A program made the position numbers and the translations under genes. Shown in pieces: positions 52,269 to 61,620 of a DNA stretch of 64,000 nucleotides. Position 1 is the first letter of the stretch, and each line of letters starts with the position of its first letter. Where the stretch lies: contig JALEFY010000014.1 of assembly GCA_022760435.1 (NCBI GenBank), positions 1 through 64,000 of the forward strand, written 5' to 3'. The notes beneath the pieces are model-generated. The model worked only from the letters and a program-made list of their open reading frames with translations, was not told the origin of the DNA and ran no database searches. This stretch comes from Neomegalonema sp. Its GTDB lineage: Bacteria; Pseudomonadota; Alphaproteobacteria; Rhodobacterales; Rhodobacteraceae.

Positions 52269-54910
52269 TCTTTAAGACCAGATTGCCGGTCATAACGCAA
52301 GACATCGACACCGCCGCCCTCGAGCGTCACCGCCCCATCGACCACGACCCCGAGCCGGATCTGGGAATGCGCATCGCACTCGAAATCGGGCCATCGCAAC
52401 CGAGCCTTCTGCATCGCACAACCCAGAGAAGCCGGGACCGACGCACCCGCTGCGCGCTCCAGCCAGTTTTTGCGCACAGACACTTCGGACAACGCCCAGG
52501 CACGCGCGGCATCGGCATCCTCAGCCCATGGGATCAGCGCGTCACCCTTCAGCTTCGCGAGCCGCAGCGTCACCGTCTCAGCACCAAGGCGGGTGCCGAT
52601 CTCCTGATCCGCGCCAACACCGCCAATCGCGTGATAAGCTTGGGACCACCGAATGAGGTTCTGCTGGGCGATAGCGCGCGGTGCTTTCAGCACCTTGGCC
52701 TCCCATTCCAAATCGGCGCTCTCCAGAGCCGCTGGCAGCGGAGCATCGCCGTAAGCCGCCTCGATCAAGGCGCGCAGCCCGCCCGGCGCGGCGATAGCAC
52801 CCTCCTCAAACAACACCTTGGCCGAGCGCCAGGTGATCCCGGGGCCATAGACATAGCGACCCTTGGGCTGGGTCTCCCCGAGCCAATCCAGCCCCTCCGG
52901 CGCTTGCCAGTCCGGGCTCAGCACATGCAGCACGGGCGCAGACACCGGGCGCTCCTTGCGCTCATGACGCCAGAGGCGGCCCGCCCGCTGGATCAACAGA
53001 TCGACCGGCGCGAGATCCGTAATCATCGCATCGAAGCAGAGATCGAGCGATAGCGAAATTACATCAGTCGCCACCATGATCCGCCCTGCCCGCTTCTCGC
53101 CCGCCTTGCCGAAATCGGCCACCGCCGCTTTCTCGATGGCGAGGCGATCGGCGAGCGCAAAACGGGCATGGAAAAGCGTGACATCGCAGCCGCGCGCCTT
53201 CAGCTCGCTATAGACACTCAGCGCATCATCAACCGCATTGCGGATGAACGCGACCGCCGCCCCTGATGCCGCCCGCGCCGCGGCCAGATCGAGCGCATCG
53301 GCGATATTTCCAAGCCTTTCAACGGCAATCGGGCTCTTGGCGCTTGCCTTAACGACAACCTCCGCGAGCGTGTCGGCGCTGGCCAGCGTGACCAGGGGAT
53401 ACTCGGTCCTCTTCAAAGCCTCCTGCATCCCGCCCGTGAACCCGGACACCAGCTTCGCGCGCGTCGCCTGCGGCAAGGTCGCCGACAGCACGATCGCCGA
53501 GCCGCCAAGCCGCGCATGAAACTCCAGAAGCCGCGTGAGTTCTTCGCCCATATACGCGTCGTAGGAATGAGCCTCATCGACGATCAGCACCTTGCCAGCG
53601 AGACCGTATTGCCGGAGCGCCAGGAATTTCTTCGGCAGCACCGCCATCAGAGCCTGGTCGATTGTCCCCGCCCCGATCTGCGCGAAGAACGCACGGCGGC
53701 GATCATCGGCGAACCAGGCGCCGCATTCCGCCGCCACGCTGTCGCGATCAGCCTGCCCCGCTACTTGCCCCGCCACTTGCCCCGCCAGGCGGACCGCCTC
53801 AAACGCTTCGGAAAGCGCGCTCTTGCCATGCAACAGCGCCAGCGACGGGCGCGTGTCAGGCTCGAACAGGCGCCGATATGCTTTTCCCAGACGCTCAAAC
53901 ATCGCATTCGCCGTCGCCATGGTCGGCAACGCGAAGAAGATCCCTTCCGCCTTTCCCGCCGCCATCATGCGCTGAGCCAGAACGAGGGCCGCCTCGGTCT
54001 TGCCGGAACCGGTCGCATCCTCGATCACAACGACAACCGGACCCTCGGGCAGATCCAGCGCCTCGGCGCGAGCCTGTAGGGGGCGTGGGTCGGGGTGTTC
54101 GGGGAAGAGCGCCGCAAGCCCGCGGTCGCTCGCCACCGCCGCGGGAGCCAGACGCTTTGCGGCCAATGCCTTCGCGGCAAAGCCTTGCGCCCTGGGCCAG
54201 TAATCCGCAGCCAGCATCAGCGGGTCTTCGAACATGAAGAACTCATCGTCCGACCCGACCCAATCCGCGAGCGTGGTGAGCCCCGCGAGCCCCCAACAGA
54301 AGCGTTCGGTCCAGAGCTCTGCCTGCTCGTCGGAGATCTCGAACACAGGGGCGCCCAGAAGCGCGTAGAGGATCCGCGCCATCTCCCTTGCCGCTTCCAC
54401 GGCCGGTGCTCCGCCCAGGGCGTTTCGATCTCGGCTGAACGGCTCGCGCTCGCCGCTCCCCTGCGGGCGCCCATGATGCCCCGCAAGCGTGTAGGCGACA
54501 GCGTTGCGCTCTGACGCCAGCAGGGACGGCAACATTTGCTGGAGCGCTGGCGCCAGCTCATGCTGCAACAAGCGCCCGGTGATCTGCCAATGCGATACAG
54601 CGTAGAAGCCGGAGGCAGGGTCCCAGGCTCCAAACGCCTCGACAGGAAAATGCGCCGGGCTCTTTTGCTGAAACCCCTTGGCGACCTTGCCCAGATCATG
54701 CAGCCCGGCGCAAAAGGACCGCCCACGCGCAAGAAGGTCCGGCGCGATGCCCAGAAGTGCAGCATCGCGAGCCAAACGGGCGGGGTCCGAGCGCTGAAGC
54801 GCCAGCGCGGCGGCTGCGACATCCAGCAAATGATGGAGCAAAGGCTTGAAATTCGGACCGTCCTGAGCCCGGGTTTTTCCCCAGAAACTCATCACATTCG
54901 ACCGTCCCAT
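52244..54910 (-). CDS. cas3: CRISPR helicase-nuclease Cas3 (type I-E)
   Basis: 888 residues. HD nuclease domain first (H-H-L-L-D-V, H-D-L-G-K, A-G-H-H-G-R), then SF2 helicase with D-A-T-G-S-G-K-T-E (motif I), V-D-E-A-H (II), S-A-T-L-P (III), Q-R-A-G-R-L-W-R-H (VI) and the C-terminal domain. Degrades DNA recruited by Cascade. Start 54910 follows GAGGGGAG. The last eight codons and stop run through a degenerate CRISPR repeat. A short Q-V-A-G repeat lies in the helicase part. Separate from cas8e by ~400 bp, so transcription may be independent. Confidence 0.97.
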   Translation of the reverse strand: MGRSNVMSFWGKTRAQDGPNFKPLLHHLLDVAAAALALQRSDPARLARDAALLGIAPDLLARGRSFCAGLHDLGKVAKGFQQKSPAHFPVEAFGAWDPASGFYAVSHWQITGRLLQHELAPALQQMLPSLLASERNAVAYTLAGHHGRPQGSGEREPFSRDRNALGGAPAVEAAREMARILYALLGAPVFEISDEQAELWTERFCWGLAGLTTLADWVGSDDEFFMFEDPLMLAADYWPRAQGFAAKALAAKRLAPAAVASDRGLAALFPEHPDPRPLQARAEALDLPEGPVVVVIEDATGSGKTEAALVLAQRMMAAGKAEGIFFALPTMATANAMFERLGKAYRRLFEPDTRPSLALLHGKSALSEAFEAVRLAGQVAGQVAGQADRDSVAAECGAWFADDRRRAFFAQIGAGTIDQALMAVLPKKFLALRQYGLAGKVLIVDEAHSYDAYMGEELTRLLEFHARLGGSAIVLSATLPQATRAKLVSGFTGGMQEALKRTEYPLVTLASADTLAEVVVKASAKSPIAVERLGNIADALDLAAARAASGAAVAFIRNAVDDALSVYSELKARGCDVTLFHARFALADRLAIEKAAVADFGKAGEKRAGRIMVATDVISLSLDLCFDAMITDLAPVDLLIQRAGRLWRHERKERPVSAPVLHVLSPDWQAPEGLDWLGETQPKGRYVYGPGITWRSAKVLFEEGAIAAPGGLRALIEAAYGDAPLPAALESADLEWEAKVLKAPRAIAQQNLIRWSQAYHAIGGVGADQEIGTRLGAETVTLRLAKLKGDALIPWAEDADAARAWALSEVSVRKNWLERAAGASVPASLGCAMQKARLRWPDFECDAHSQIRLGVVVDGAVTLEGGGVDVLRYDRQSGLKESPSQLRG

Positions 54911-55161
54911 CTTGCTCCCCTCAGCAATTTTGGCTGCGTAGCCCTCACCTGGGAGAGCGCACGCTGCCTTAGAACGGTTAGGAGGTATGCGCAAACGATG
55001 CCTTGAAAGTGGAGAACGGCCTGAGATCGCCCCCGAGATCTCTTTCACCCGAGATCCCTTTCACCGGACATCCCTGTCAGCGCAGACGCCGACACCCCCA
55101 GAATGCCCGCTCATTGCCCGTGAAAGGCTATCCGATTGCGATCGGTCCGCAACTATTCCCC

Positions 55162-55209
55162 TGGTACCCGAGGCCGGACTCGAACCGGCAAGGCTTGCAC
55201 CGGCGGATT
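55162..55209. repeat. tRNA-Leu 3'-end duplication, att site copy
   Basis: 48 bp identical and in the same orientation to 57416-57463, the 3' part (with CCA end) of the tRNA-Leu gene. The tRNA sequence breaks off before the anticodon, so this is not a gene but the far end of an integrated element. The rest of 54911-55391 has no gene that I can support. Confidence 0.88.
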
Positions 55210-55391
55210 ACAAATTCGTTAATCAAGCGACCGAAGCAACCGCAAGGCAATGTCTTTTCATTTATCGAGAAAGAACCACGCGAAAACTTGGGATTGACTG
55301 GCCAACGCGGCCACGCAACACACGGGCGCAATCAGCATATCCTGACCGATACCGACGGCCGCCTCCTGAAGTTTCATGATCCCCTCTACCG

Positions 55392-56855
55392 CTACTTTCC
55401 GCAAGGGATAGCATCACCCCTTTCCCAACATCCAGGTTTGATTGCTCTCATAAGTTTCAGCATAAATGGGACAAGTTCAATCGCCATAAGAATTATAAAC
55501 ATAACGAAAGCGATTGGGACATTTAAAGGCGGCACCGTGCTAGGAATTTTAAAACTTGGATGAGAGTTCACTTCATATTTAGGCGAATGCAATGCATTTA
55601 ACGCTCTAATTTGATCTATCAGCCCTGCCGGCCTGTCCTCTAACGTCTCAGGAAGGAATCGTCCTATGTCGGACTCTATTTCTTGCTCCAATTTGTCTAT
55701 CTCTTCTTTTTTGGCTTCCTTTTCTTTGATATACTCTTCGCGATGAGAACGCGCACGGTCCTGAAACTCATTTAACCGCTTCACCGCTGCCGCCTCATCC
55801 AGAATACAAAGTGCACTGAGATCTACTTCCCTATCCTTCGCTCTTTTATGAAGCTCCTTTAACCCTCGTTTACATGCTGGTATAGGAGATCCGTCTTCTG
55901 GACTAATACACGTTTCTTGAATGCGCGCATCTCGCTCCGCACGTTCAGCTGCGACGCAACTCTGAGGTTTGTTGACGTCGGTGCGTTTCTGCTGCTCTTC
56001 TGATGCTTTGATGAGTGCGTTTAGTTCGTCAATACGGGCGTTCGCAGCCTTAAGGTTCTGCATAAGTCGCCACTCTTCGGTATTTTCTTGCTGCCTCCTT
56101 TCGTTGTAATCCTCAATATTGGAGATAGATTTCTCTTCTCGCCACTTTTCGATCAACGCGTTAATCTCAGAATTGAATATTTTGATTTCGACCGGCGCGG
56201 CTGCAGCAAGAGCGACCACGAAAACAAAAGCCAACCTGAGAGTGAATATAAAAATGAGACTAAAATTACTAATCAGATCACCCCTAATAAAGTACCCCCT
56301 TTGTAGAATCATATTTGTATCAAATAAAAAAATGCAAACCCCATAAATAATCCCCAAAAGAGCGCAAAACAAGAAAGAAATTTGCGCAAACGATACGGCA
56401 ATTGAAAATGACAACCCTGCAAAAACAGCAGCGAAAATTACGGAAATCGCCATTGTAACCCTGGCCGACCTACAGCTAACACAGCGATTCAAATCGCCCT
56501 CACTAGACCCGGAAACAAAACACGCCAACTCAATCACCCCTGATTTTATTGAACCCTCACTACTGATTGACCTTAATATTATTTGACACGGCATGGAAAT
56601 TGCCATAAAAGCTACCTCTGAAACATAGTACGCAATCTGCAAAACTCTATTGAGAAAATATACAGCGGAAACGAAGGCTATGAGAAGCACAATCACTTCA
56701 AACAATAGATCCCCCTCTGACCCCCCTTGCAGATCTCCATAATACCACTGCACAGATCTATTTACTGTATTGGAAAATTTTTCCACAGACACCGAATCAC
56801 TTATTATAGTGTTAACGGTATCTAGAATTGATTTAAAATCCACCTTATCGCTCAT
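55392..56855 (-). CDS. DUF4407-like membrane protein with coiled coil, island cargo
   Basis: 487 residues. N-terminal hydrophobic segments at about 50-90, 130-180 and 200-220, then a long charged coiled coil (about 235-415) and a final segment (about 447-470). The motif I-F-L-F-D-T-N-M-I-L followed by a segment ending A-A-P-V-E-I-K-I-F-N-S-E-I resembles the DUF4407 pattern (F-x-x-D-R...P-x-E-L-K-I-F). Several Cys (for example C-x-x-C at about 123) are unusual. Low GC and AT-ending codons set it apart from the neighbours. Function unknown. Confidence 0.6.
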   Translation of the reverse strand: MSDKVDFKSILDTVNTIISDSVSVEKFSNTVNRSVQWYYGDLQGGSEGDLLFEVIVLLIAFVSAVYFLNRVLQIAYYVSEVAFMAISMPCQIILRSISSEGSIKSGVIELACFVSGSSEGDLNRCVSCRSARVTMAISVIFAAVFAGLSFSIAVSFAQISFLFCALLGIIYGVCIFLFDTNMILQRGYFIRGDLISNFSLIFIFTLRLAFVFVVALAAAAPVEIKIFNSEINALIEKWREEKSISNIEDYNERRQQENTEEWRLMQNLKAANARIDELNALIKASEEQQKRTDVNKPQSCVAAERAERDARIQETCISPEDGSPIPACKRGLKELHKRAKDREVDLSALCILDEAAAVKRLNEFQDRARSHREEYIKEKEAKKEEIDKLEQEIESDIGRFLPETLEDRPAGLIDQIRALNALHSPKYEVNSHPSFKIPSTVPPLNVPIAFVMFIILMAIELVPFMLKLMRAIKPGCWERGDAIPCGK

Positions 56856-57415
56856 CCAGCCAAGCCCTCTGATCGCCTCAATGGAGCCTTCAAAGCGCTC
56901 CAGTACGCAATATCAGTCAATAATTGCGCCAAACCAAAGTCGCAGGATTCTACGCGATCTTCGATACTTGATTGAAACGAATGGGAGAGGCCGTTTGTCA
57001 AGAAGAGGTGGGGATATTTACGAACGCCCCCCCCCACCCTGGCTCTTTGTGGTAACACCTTTGGGTATCTGGCGTCACCTTAGACATCAACGTCTGCACT
57101 TCAGGAAACGTCGTGCTCAAATATTGCGCTATGCGCGAGAGTATGCGCTGGATCAAATTGATAGAACGAAGCCCGCTACTCCACGCAGCGACGATCCATC
57201 AGCCCGAGCGCAGCTGTGACAGCGGCGGCATAGCCTTCAACATCAACGGTGATTGGCAAAGTTCCGCGCGCGCTCATGGACAGGCGTGGCCTTGAGAGCT
57301 CGGCGCATTTCTGCGCGTCGATGATCTAGCGTCATCCGTCGGCACAAAAAGCGGCACAGGAACTGCGTATTCATGAGCGAGCGCCGCGCGAACGCCCGTA
57401 AGTTGTTGAATTTGT
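56856..57415. other. island flank without recognisable gene
   Basis: 560 bp between the membrane protein gene and tRNA-Leu. GC rises toward the tRNA. Only short frames without family resemblance are open, including a 34-codon minus-strand frame starting about 57282 (M-S-A-R-G-T-L-P-I-T-V-D-V-E-G-Y) that I cannot name. A lost integrase gene would be expected here. Confidence 0.4.
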
Positions 57416-57500
57416 TGGTACCCGAGGCCGGACTCGAACCGGCAAGGCTTGCACCGGCGGATTTTGAATCCGCTGCGTCTACCAATTCCGCCACTCGGGC
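57416..57500 (-). tRNA. tRNA-Leu(CAA), CCA encoded
   Basis: Acceptor GCCCGAG pairs with CTCGGGT; D-loop GGCGGAATTGGTAGAC; anticodon stem GCGGA/TCCGC with loop TTCAAAA, so anticodon CAA; long variable arm of class II tRNA; GGTTCGAGTCC T-arm; encoded CCA. Its 3' 48 bp are the att core of the adjacent island. Confidence 0.95.
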
Positions 57501-57625
57501 ACAGAGCGGCTTTATGACCAGCGCGGCTCAAAAGGTCAATCAAATGTCGCAGCCGCTGGCGAATAATTGCCCCTGCGTCGGTCAAGCATGGACTTTGCTG
57601 CACTGCCCCCTTAATCGATTTTCTC

Positions 57626-58207
57626 ATGATGAGACGCCTTTACGATTGGGTCATGGCGCAGGCCGAAAAGCCGCATGCGCTCTGGGTCCTCGCTGCCATT
57701 GCCTTTGTGGAAAGCTCGATCTTTCCGATCCCGCCGGATGTGCTGATGATCCCGATGATCATTGCCGCGCCGACGCGGTGGTGGAAGATTGCCGCTGTCT
57801 GCACCATCGCCTCGGTCCTGGGCGGGCTGGCGGGCTATGGCATCGGCGCGCTCGCATTCGAGACCATCGGCCAGCCGGTCCTGGAATTCTACGGCAAGAC
57901 CGGCAAGTTCGATGAATTCGCCGCCAAGTTCAACGATTATGGCGCCTGGGCGGTGCTCATCGCCGGGGTGACCCCTTTTCCCTACAAGGTCATCACCATC
58001 GCCTCGGGCACGACGGGAATGGACCTGACCATCTTCACCCTGTCCAGCATCGTCGCGCGCGCCTTGCGCTTTTTCATCATCGGCGCCTTGCTGTGGCGAT
58101 TTGGGGCACCGATCCGCGCGTTTATCGAGAAATATTTCGGGATCGTCACGATTGTGTTCTTCGTCCTGTTGATCGGCGGCTTTGTCGCCCTGAAGGCCCT
58201 GAGCTGA
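57626..58207 (+). CDS. YqaA/DedA-family membrane protein
   Basis: 193 residues, about five hydrophobic segments. F-V-E-S-S-I-F-P-I-P-P-D-V-L-M-I-P and G-Y-G-I-G-A-L-A plus G-V-T-P-F-P-Y-K-V are the SNARE-associated/DedA core with the acidic and Pro residues of its re-entrant loops. Likely lipid transport across the inner membrane. Followed 10 nt later by dsbB. Confidence 0.88.
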   Translation: MMRRLYDWVMAQAEKPHALWVLAAIAFVESSIFPIPPDVLMIPMIIAAPTRWWKIAAVCTIASVLGGLAGYGIGALAFETIGQPVLEFYGKTGKFDEFAAKFNDYGAWAVLIAGVTPFPYKVITIASGTTGMDLTIFTLSSIVARALRFFIIGALLWRFGAPIRAFIEKYFGIVTIVFFVLLIGGFVALKALS

Positions 58208-58217
58208 GGAGAGAGAT

Positions 58218-58727
58218 ATGGAAGCGCTGTTCTCGACCCCGCGTGGTTTTGCCGGACTGGCCGTCGCTGGCGCTGTGGCGGCGATGGGCGCGGCGCTCAT
58301 TTCGCAATACGGTTTCGGCTTGCGCCCATGCGAGCTGTGCCTGTGGCAGCGTTGGCCCTATCTGCCGGGGATCGGACTTGGCGCGCTGGGCCTGCTGCTC
58401 TGGCCGCGCCCGCTCGCCCGGTTCCTGTTCCTGCTCGCCGCGCTGAGCTTTGCGGTCGGCGCTGGCATCGCTGTCTTTCATAGCGGCGTAGAGCTTGGGC
58501 TCTGGAAAGGGCTCGAACATTGCTCGGCCCCTGATCCCGGCACCCTGTCCGCCACCGACCTGCTGAGCGCGCTCGAGCAAACCGATGTGGTGCGCTGTGA
58601 TGAGCGAAAGGTCTTCTTTGCGGGCCTGTCGATGACCAATTACAACGCGCTGATCAGCACCGGCTTTTCGGCGCTGCTGATCCTCGCGGCTATTGGACGG
58701 GCGGGAAGGGACCGATCAGCGCTGTAA
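58218..58727 (+). CDS. dsbB: disulfide bond formation protein DsbB
   Basis: 169 residues, four membrane segments. Cys pair 1 in R-P-C-E-L-C-L-W-Q-R-W-P (C-x-x-C with quinone-binding Arg downstream), second pair in L-E-H-C-S-A and V-R-C-D. Passes electrons from DsbA to ubiquinone. GAGGAGAG precedes the ATG. The 3' end overlaps the convergent glnE by 38 bp. Confidence 0.92.
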   Translation: MEALFSTPRGFAGLAVAGAVAAMGAALISQYGFGLRPCELCLWQRWPYLPGIGLGALGLLLWPRPLARFLFLLAALSFAVGAGIAVFHSGVELGLWKGLEHCSAPDPGTLSATDLLSALEQTDVVRCDERKVFFAGLSMTNYNALISTGFSALLILAAIGRAGRDRSAL

Positions 58728-61620
58728 ACTGATCGGCAATCTGCGCCTGTGCCCTGCGAATCTTCTGCTCAAGCGCATCTGCATCCGCACAATCGAGCGC
58801 CCGCAGCACCACTTGCAATGTAGCCGAGCTGGCCTGATCGGGCTCGAATTTGCCATCCATGACCACCCGTTCGATCTGCTGAAGGGTCTGCAACACCGTC
58901 AGAGCCGCACGCAGCGCCGTGAGCTGCGCGGGACTCAACGCATCGGCGCCCGCCAGCGCGTCGAGCGCTGCTTGCGTGCTGATCCCGCCTTGCCCACCCA
59001 GACCATGGATCAAAAGCTGGGTCTGGGTAATGAATTCCGCATCGACAATGCCGCCGCGGGTAAACTTGATCGCCCATGGATCGCTGAGCACCTGAGCATG
59101 GACCGCATCGAGGCGGCTTCGCATATCGAGCGCATCCTCCCGCACCGTTGCCGCGTTGCGCTTTTGCGAAAGGACGGCACCGATAATGCGCTCCACACAG
59201 CCGCCGATGCTCGCGGTTCCGGCAATCACCCGCGCACGCGTCAGGGCCATGCGCTCCCAGGTCCAGGCGCTTTCATTCTGATAGCGCTCGAAACTCGATA
59301 GCGATGTCGCCAATGGCCCCGAATTGCCCGAGGGCCGCAGGCGCATATCGACCTCATAGAGCGTGCCCTCGGCGGTCGGAGCGGTGAGCGCGGCGGTCAG
59401 GTTCTGGGTGAGGCGCGCGTAATATTGCGGCGCGGCCAGTTGGCGCCGCCCTTGCGACATCTGCGTTGGCTCCGCGTCATAAATCAGGATCAGGTCAAGA
59501 TCCGAACCGGCCGACATCTCGCGCGAGCCCAGCTTGCCCATGGCGATCAGCGCCGCCCCCTGCCCCGGCGGCGCGCCAAAGCGCTGGCTCAGATCGGCAA
59601 TGACCCGAGGCCAGAGCGCGGCGAGCGATACTTCGGCCAGATCGGAGAAGGCACGGGCGGCCTCCGCCGCGCAGGTCACCCCGCGCAGCAAGCCAACACC
59701 GACCTGAAAACGCCGCTCACCATTCCAGCGGCGCACGGTATCGAGCACACGCTCGAAGTCCTCCTCGCCCTCGATCCGCGCATCCCGCGCCAGCGCCCGC
59801 TCGAGCGATGCGGACAGGGCCTCGCGACCTGGCAGCGCCTCGAAGAACCCACGATCGAGCACCGCATCGAGCACGCCGGACCGGCGCGAGAGATGCGCGG
59901 CCAGACGCGGTGAGGCGGCGCAGATCTCGGTGAGCAGATCGAGCAGGCTGGGATGCGCCTCGAACAGCGCGAAAAGCTGCGCCCCGGCGGGCAACCCTTG
60001 CAAGAACCGATCGAACTGCACCAGCGCATGCATCGGATCCCCCGCCGCGCTCAGACGATCGAGGATCTCCGGGGTCAGCCGCTCGAAGGAAGCGCGCGCA
60101 CGCTCCGATCGAACCGCGCGCAACCGGCCCGATGTCCAGCCCGCGATGATGGCGGCGGCACGCTCGGGATCGGGAAAGGGAGAGGCTTGCAAAGCGGTAT
60201 CGGCGGCCCCCTCCTCCTCCTCGGGTTGATCGAGGACGTTCGACACGATCCGCCGCACGGCGCGCATATGCGAGAGGGTGGTCTCCTCCAGGGTTGCCGG
60301 GGTCAGGTCCATCAATGCGCTCAGCCGTTCGATTTCCTCAGGCTGTGCCGGGATCATATGGGTTTGCTGATCGCCCAGCATCTGGATGCGGTGCTCGAGC
60401 GTGCGTTCGAAGATATAGGCCGCCTCCAGCTCAGCGCGCTCGCTTTCTTTAAGATGGCCATTTTCCTGCTCAAGCCCATGGATCACCAAGCTCGCCAGGG
60501 TTTCCAACGTGCCGCGCTGGCGCAAGGCGGGCTCGCGCCCCCCGAGGATCAATTGCCGCGTCTGCGCAAAGAACTCGATCTCCCGGATCCCCCCCGCGCC
60601 CAGTTTTACGTCCTGCCCGGCAAAGGTGATCTGCGCGCCGCCCTTATGCTCTCGGACCTTGGCGAGCATTGTCGCTGCGTCCTCGATGGCCGCGAAGTCG
60701 AGATGCTTGCGCCAGATGAAGGGCGAGAGCCGCTGCAAATAGGCCTCTCCTGCGGCAATATCCCCCGCGACGACCCGGGCCTTGATATGCGCCGCGCGCT
60801 CCCAGGTGCGGCCCATGGCGCCGTAATAGCGCTCGGCGGCATCGACCAGCATGGCCACCGGCGTCGAGCCCGGATCGGGCCGCAGGCGCAGATCGACACG
60901 GGCGACATAGCCTTCCTCCGTCACCTCCGAGAGGATCTTGACCAGCTCGCGCACCAGTTTGGGAAAGCGCTCCTGTGCCGTCCAGATCCCTTCCGGCGTG
61001 AAACGGTCCCCGTCATAAAGGCAGATCAGATCTATATCCGACGAATAGTTGAGCTCATGAGCGCCCATCTTGCCCATGGCGAGAAAGAAGATGGCCGGAT
61101 GCTCGATTGAGAGCTCGGGCATCTTGCCGCCCGCGATCTCTCGCGCGATCAGCCAGTCGAGCGCGACGCGCAGGGCGGTATCATTGAACCGGGTCAGCGC
61201 ATCGGTGACCATGGCCAGCGGCCAGACCGCGCCCAGATCGGCAAGCGCGATCAGAAGTGCGGCGCGGCGGCGCGCGATGCGCAGCAGGTTTTGCAGGCTC
61301 TTGCGATCAGGCGCCTTCGGAGCAGACAGCGCGATCTCGGCAAGCAGGTCTTCAAGGATCGTCTCCGGCGCTCTATCGCCTTGCTCGGCAAGCCAGGCGC
61401 CGTCCTTGCGCAGCAGATGCGCCAAAAACGGGGCACAGGCTGCCGCTCCCAGCGCGAGACGATTCAGCGCCGGCGGCAGCGCGGCGGCAGCGCTGCCCAG
61501 CCCTTCGAGACATTCGCGCCCGGCGCGCTCGTCATGGACACGCGGAAAACGCGTGATGCGTGCGGAAAACGCGGTCCTCTCAGCTTCGGCCCTTGTCATA
61601 GCGTCGTCGCGGTCCTGCAT
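58690..61620 (-). CDS. glnE: bifunctional glutamine synthetase adenylyltransferase/deadenylase
   Basis: 976 residues (969 if ATG 61599 is used, about equally likely). Two nucleotidyltransferase domains: the first with S-S-D-I-D-L-I-C-L-Y-D (deadenylation), the second with G-S-D-L-D-L-I-L-I-Y-D (adenylylation), each followed by a helical GlnD-like domain. Controls glutamine synthetase activity according to PII state. Overlaps the upstream O-glycosylation ligase gene. Confidence 0.95.
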   Translation of the reverse strand: MQDRDDAMTRAEAERTAFSARITRFPRVHDERAGRECLEGLGSAAAALPPALNRLALGAAACAPFLAHLLRKDGAWLAEQGDRAPETILEDLLAEIALSAPKAPDRKSLQNLLRIARRRAALLIALADLGAVWPLAMVTDALTRFNDTALRVALDWLIAREIAGGKMPELSIEHPAIFFLAMGKMGAHELNYSSDIDLICLYDGDRFTPEGIWTAQERFPKLVRELVKILSEVTEEGYVARVDLRLRPDPGSTPVAMLVDAAERYYGAMGRTWERAAHIKARVVAGDIAAGEAYLQRLSPFIWRKHLDFAAIEDAATMLAKVREHKGGAQITFAGQDVKLGAGGIREIEFFAQTRQLILGGREPALRQRGTLETLASLVIHGLEQENGHLKESERAELEAAYIFERTLEHRIQMLGDQQTHMIPAQPEEIERLSALMDLTPATLEETTLSHMRAVRRIVSNVLDQPEEEEGAADTALQASPFPDPERAAAIIAGWTSGRLRAVRSERARASFERLTPEILDRLSAAGDPMHALVQFDRFLQGLPAGAQLFALFEAHPSLLDLLTEICAASPRLAAHLSRRSGVLDAVLDRGFFEALPGREALSASLERALARDARIEGEEDFERVLDTVRRWNGERRFQVGVGLLRGVTCAAEAARAFSDLAEVSLAALWPRVIADLSQRFGAPPGQGAALIAMGKLGSREMSAGSDLDLILIYDAEPTQMSQGRRQLAAPQYYARLTQNLTAALTAPTAEGTLYEVDMRLRPSGNSGPLATSLSSFERYQNESAWTWERMALTRARVIAGTASIGGCVERIIGAVLSQKRNAATVREDALDMRSRLDAVHAQVLSDPWAIKFTRGGIVDAEFITQTQLLIHGLGGQGGISTQAALDALAGADALSPAQLTALRAALTVLQTLQQIERVVMDGKFEPDQASSATLQVVLRALDCADADALEQKIRRAQAQIADQFTALIGPFPPVQ

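Larger units (their letters stand above)
55162..57463. mobile_element. 2.3-kb genomic island in tRNA-Leu(CAA)
   Basis: Bounded by 48-bp direct repeats of the tRNA 3' end, the footprint of tyrosine-recombinase integration. The inside is strikingly AT-rich compared with both sides, especially 55400-56860. It carries one clear gene (membrane protein 55392-56855) and no integrase, so it is a non-autonomous or decayed island. Confidence 0.78.

Noticed and set aside
55162-55209. Second tRNA-Leu gene
   Set aside because: Only the 3' 48 nt are present; anticodon, D-arm and acceptor 5' strand are missing, so it is an att duplicate.
57240-57415. Integrase remnant next to tRNA-Leu
   Set aside because: Expected by position, but no frame shows the R-H-R-Y tyrosine recombinase residues.
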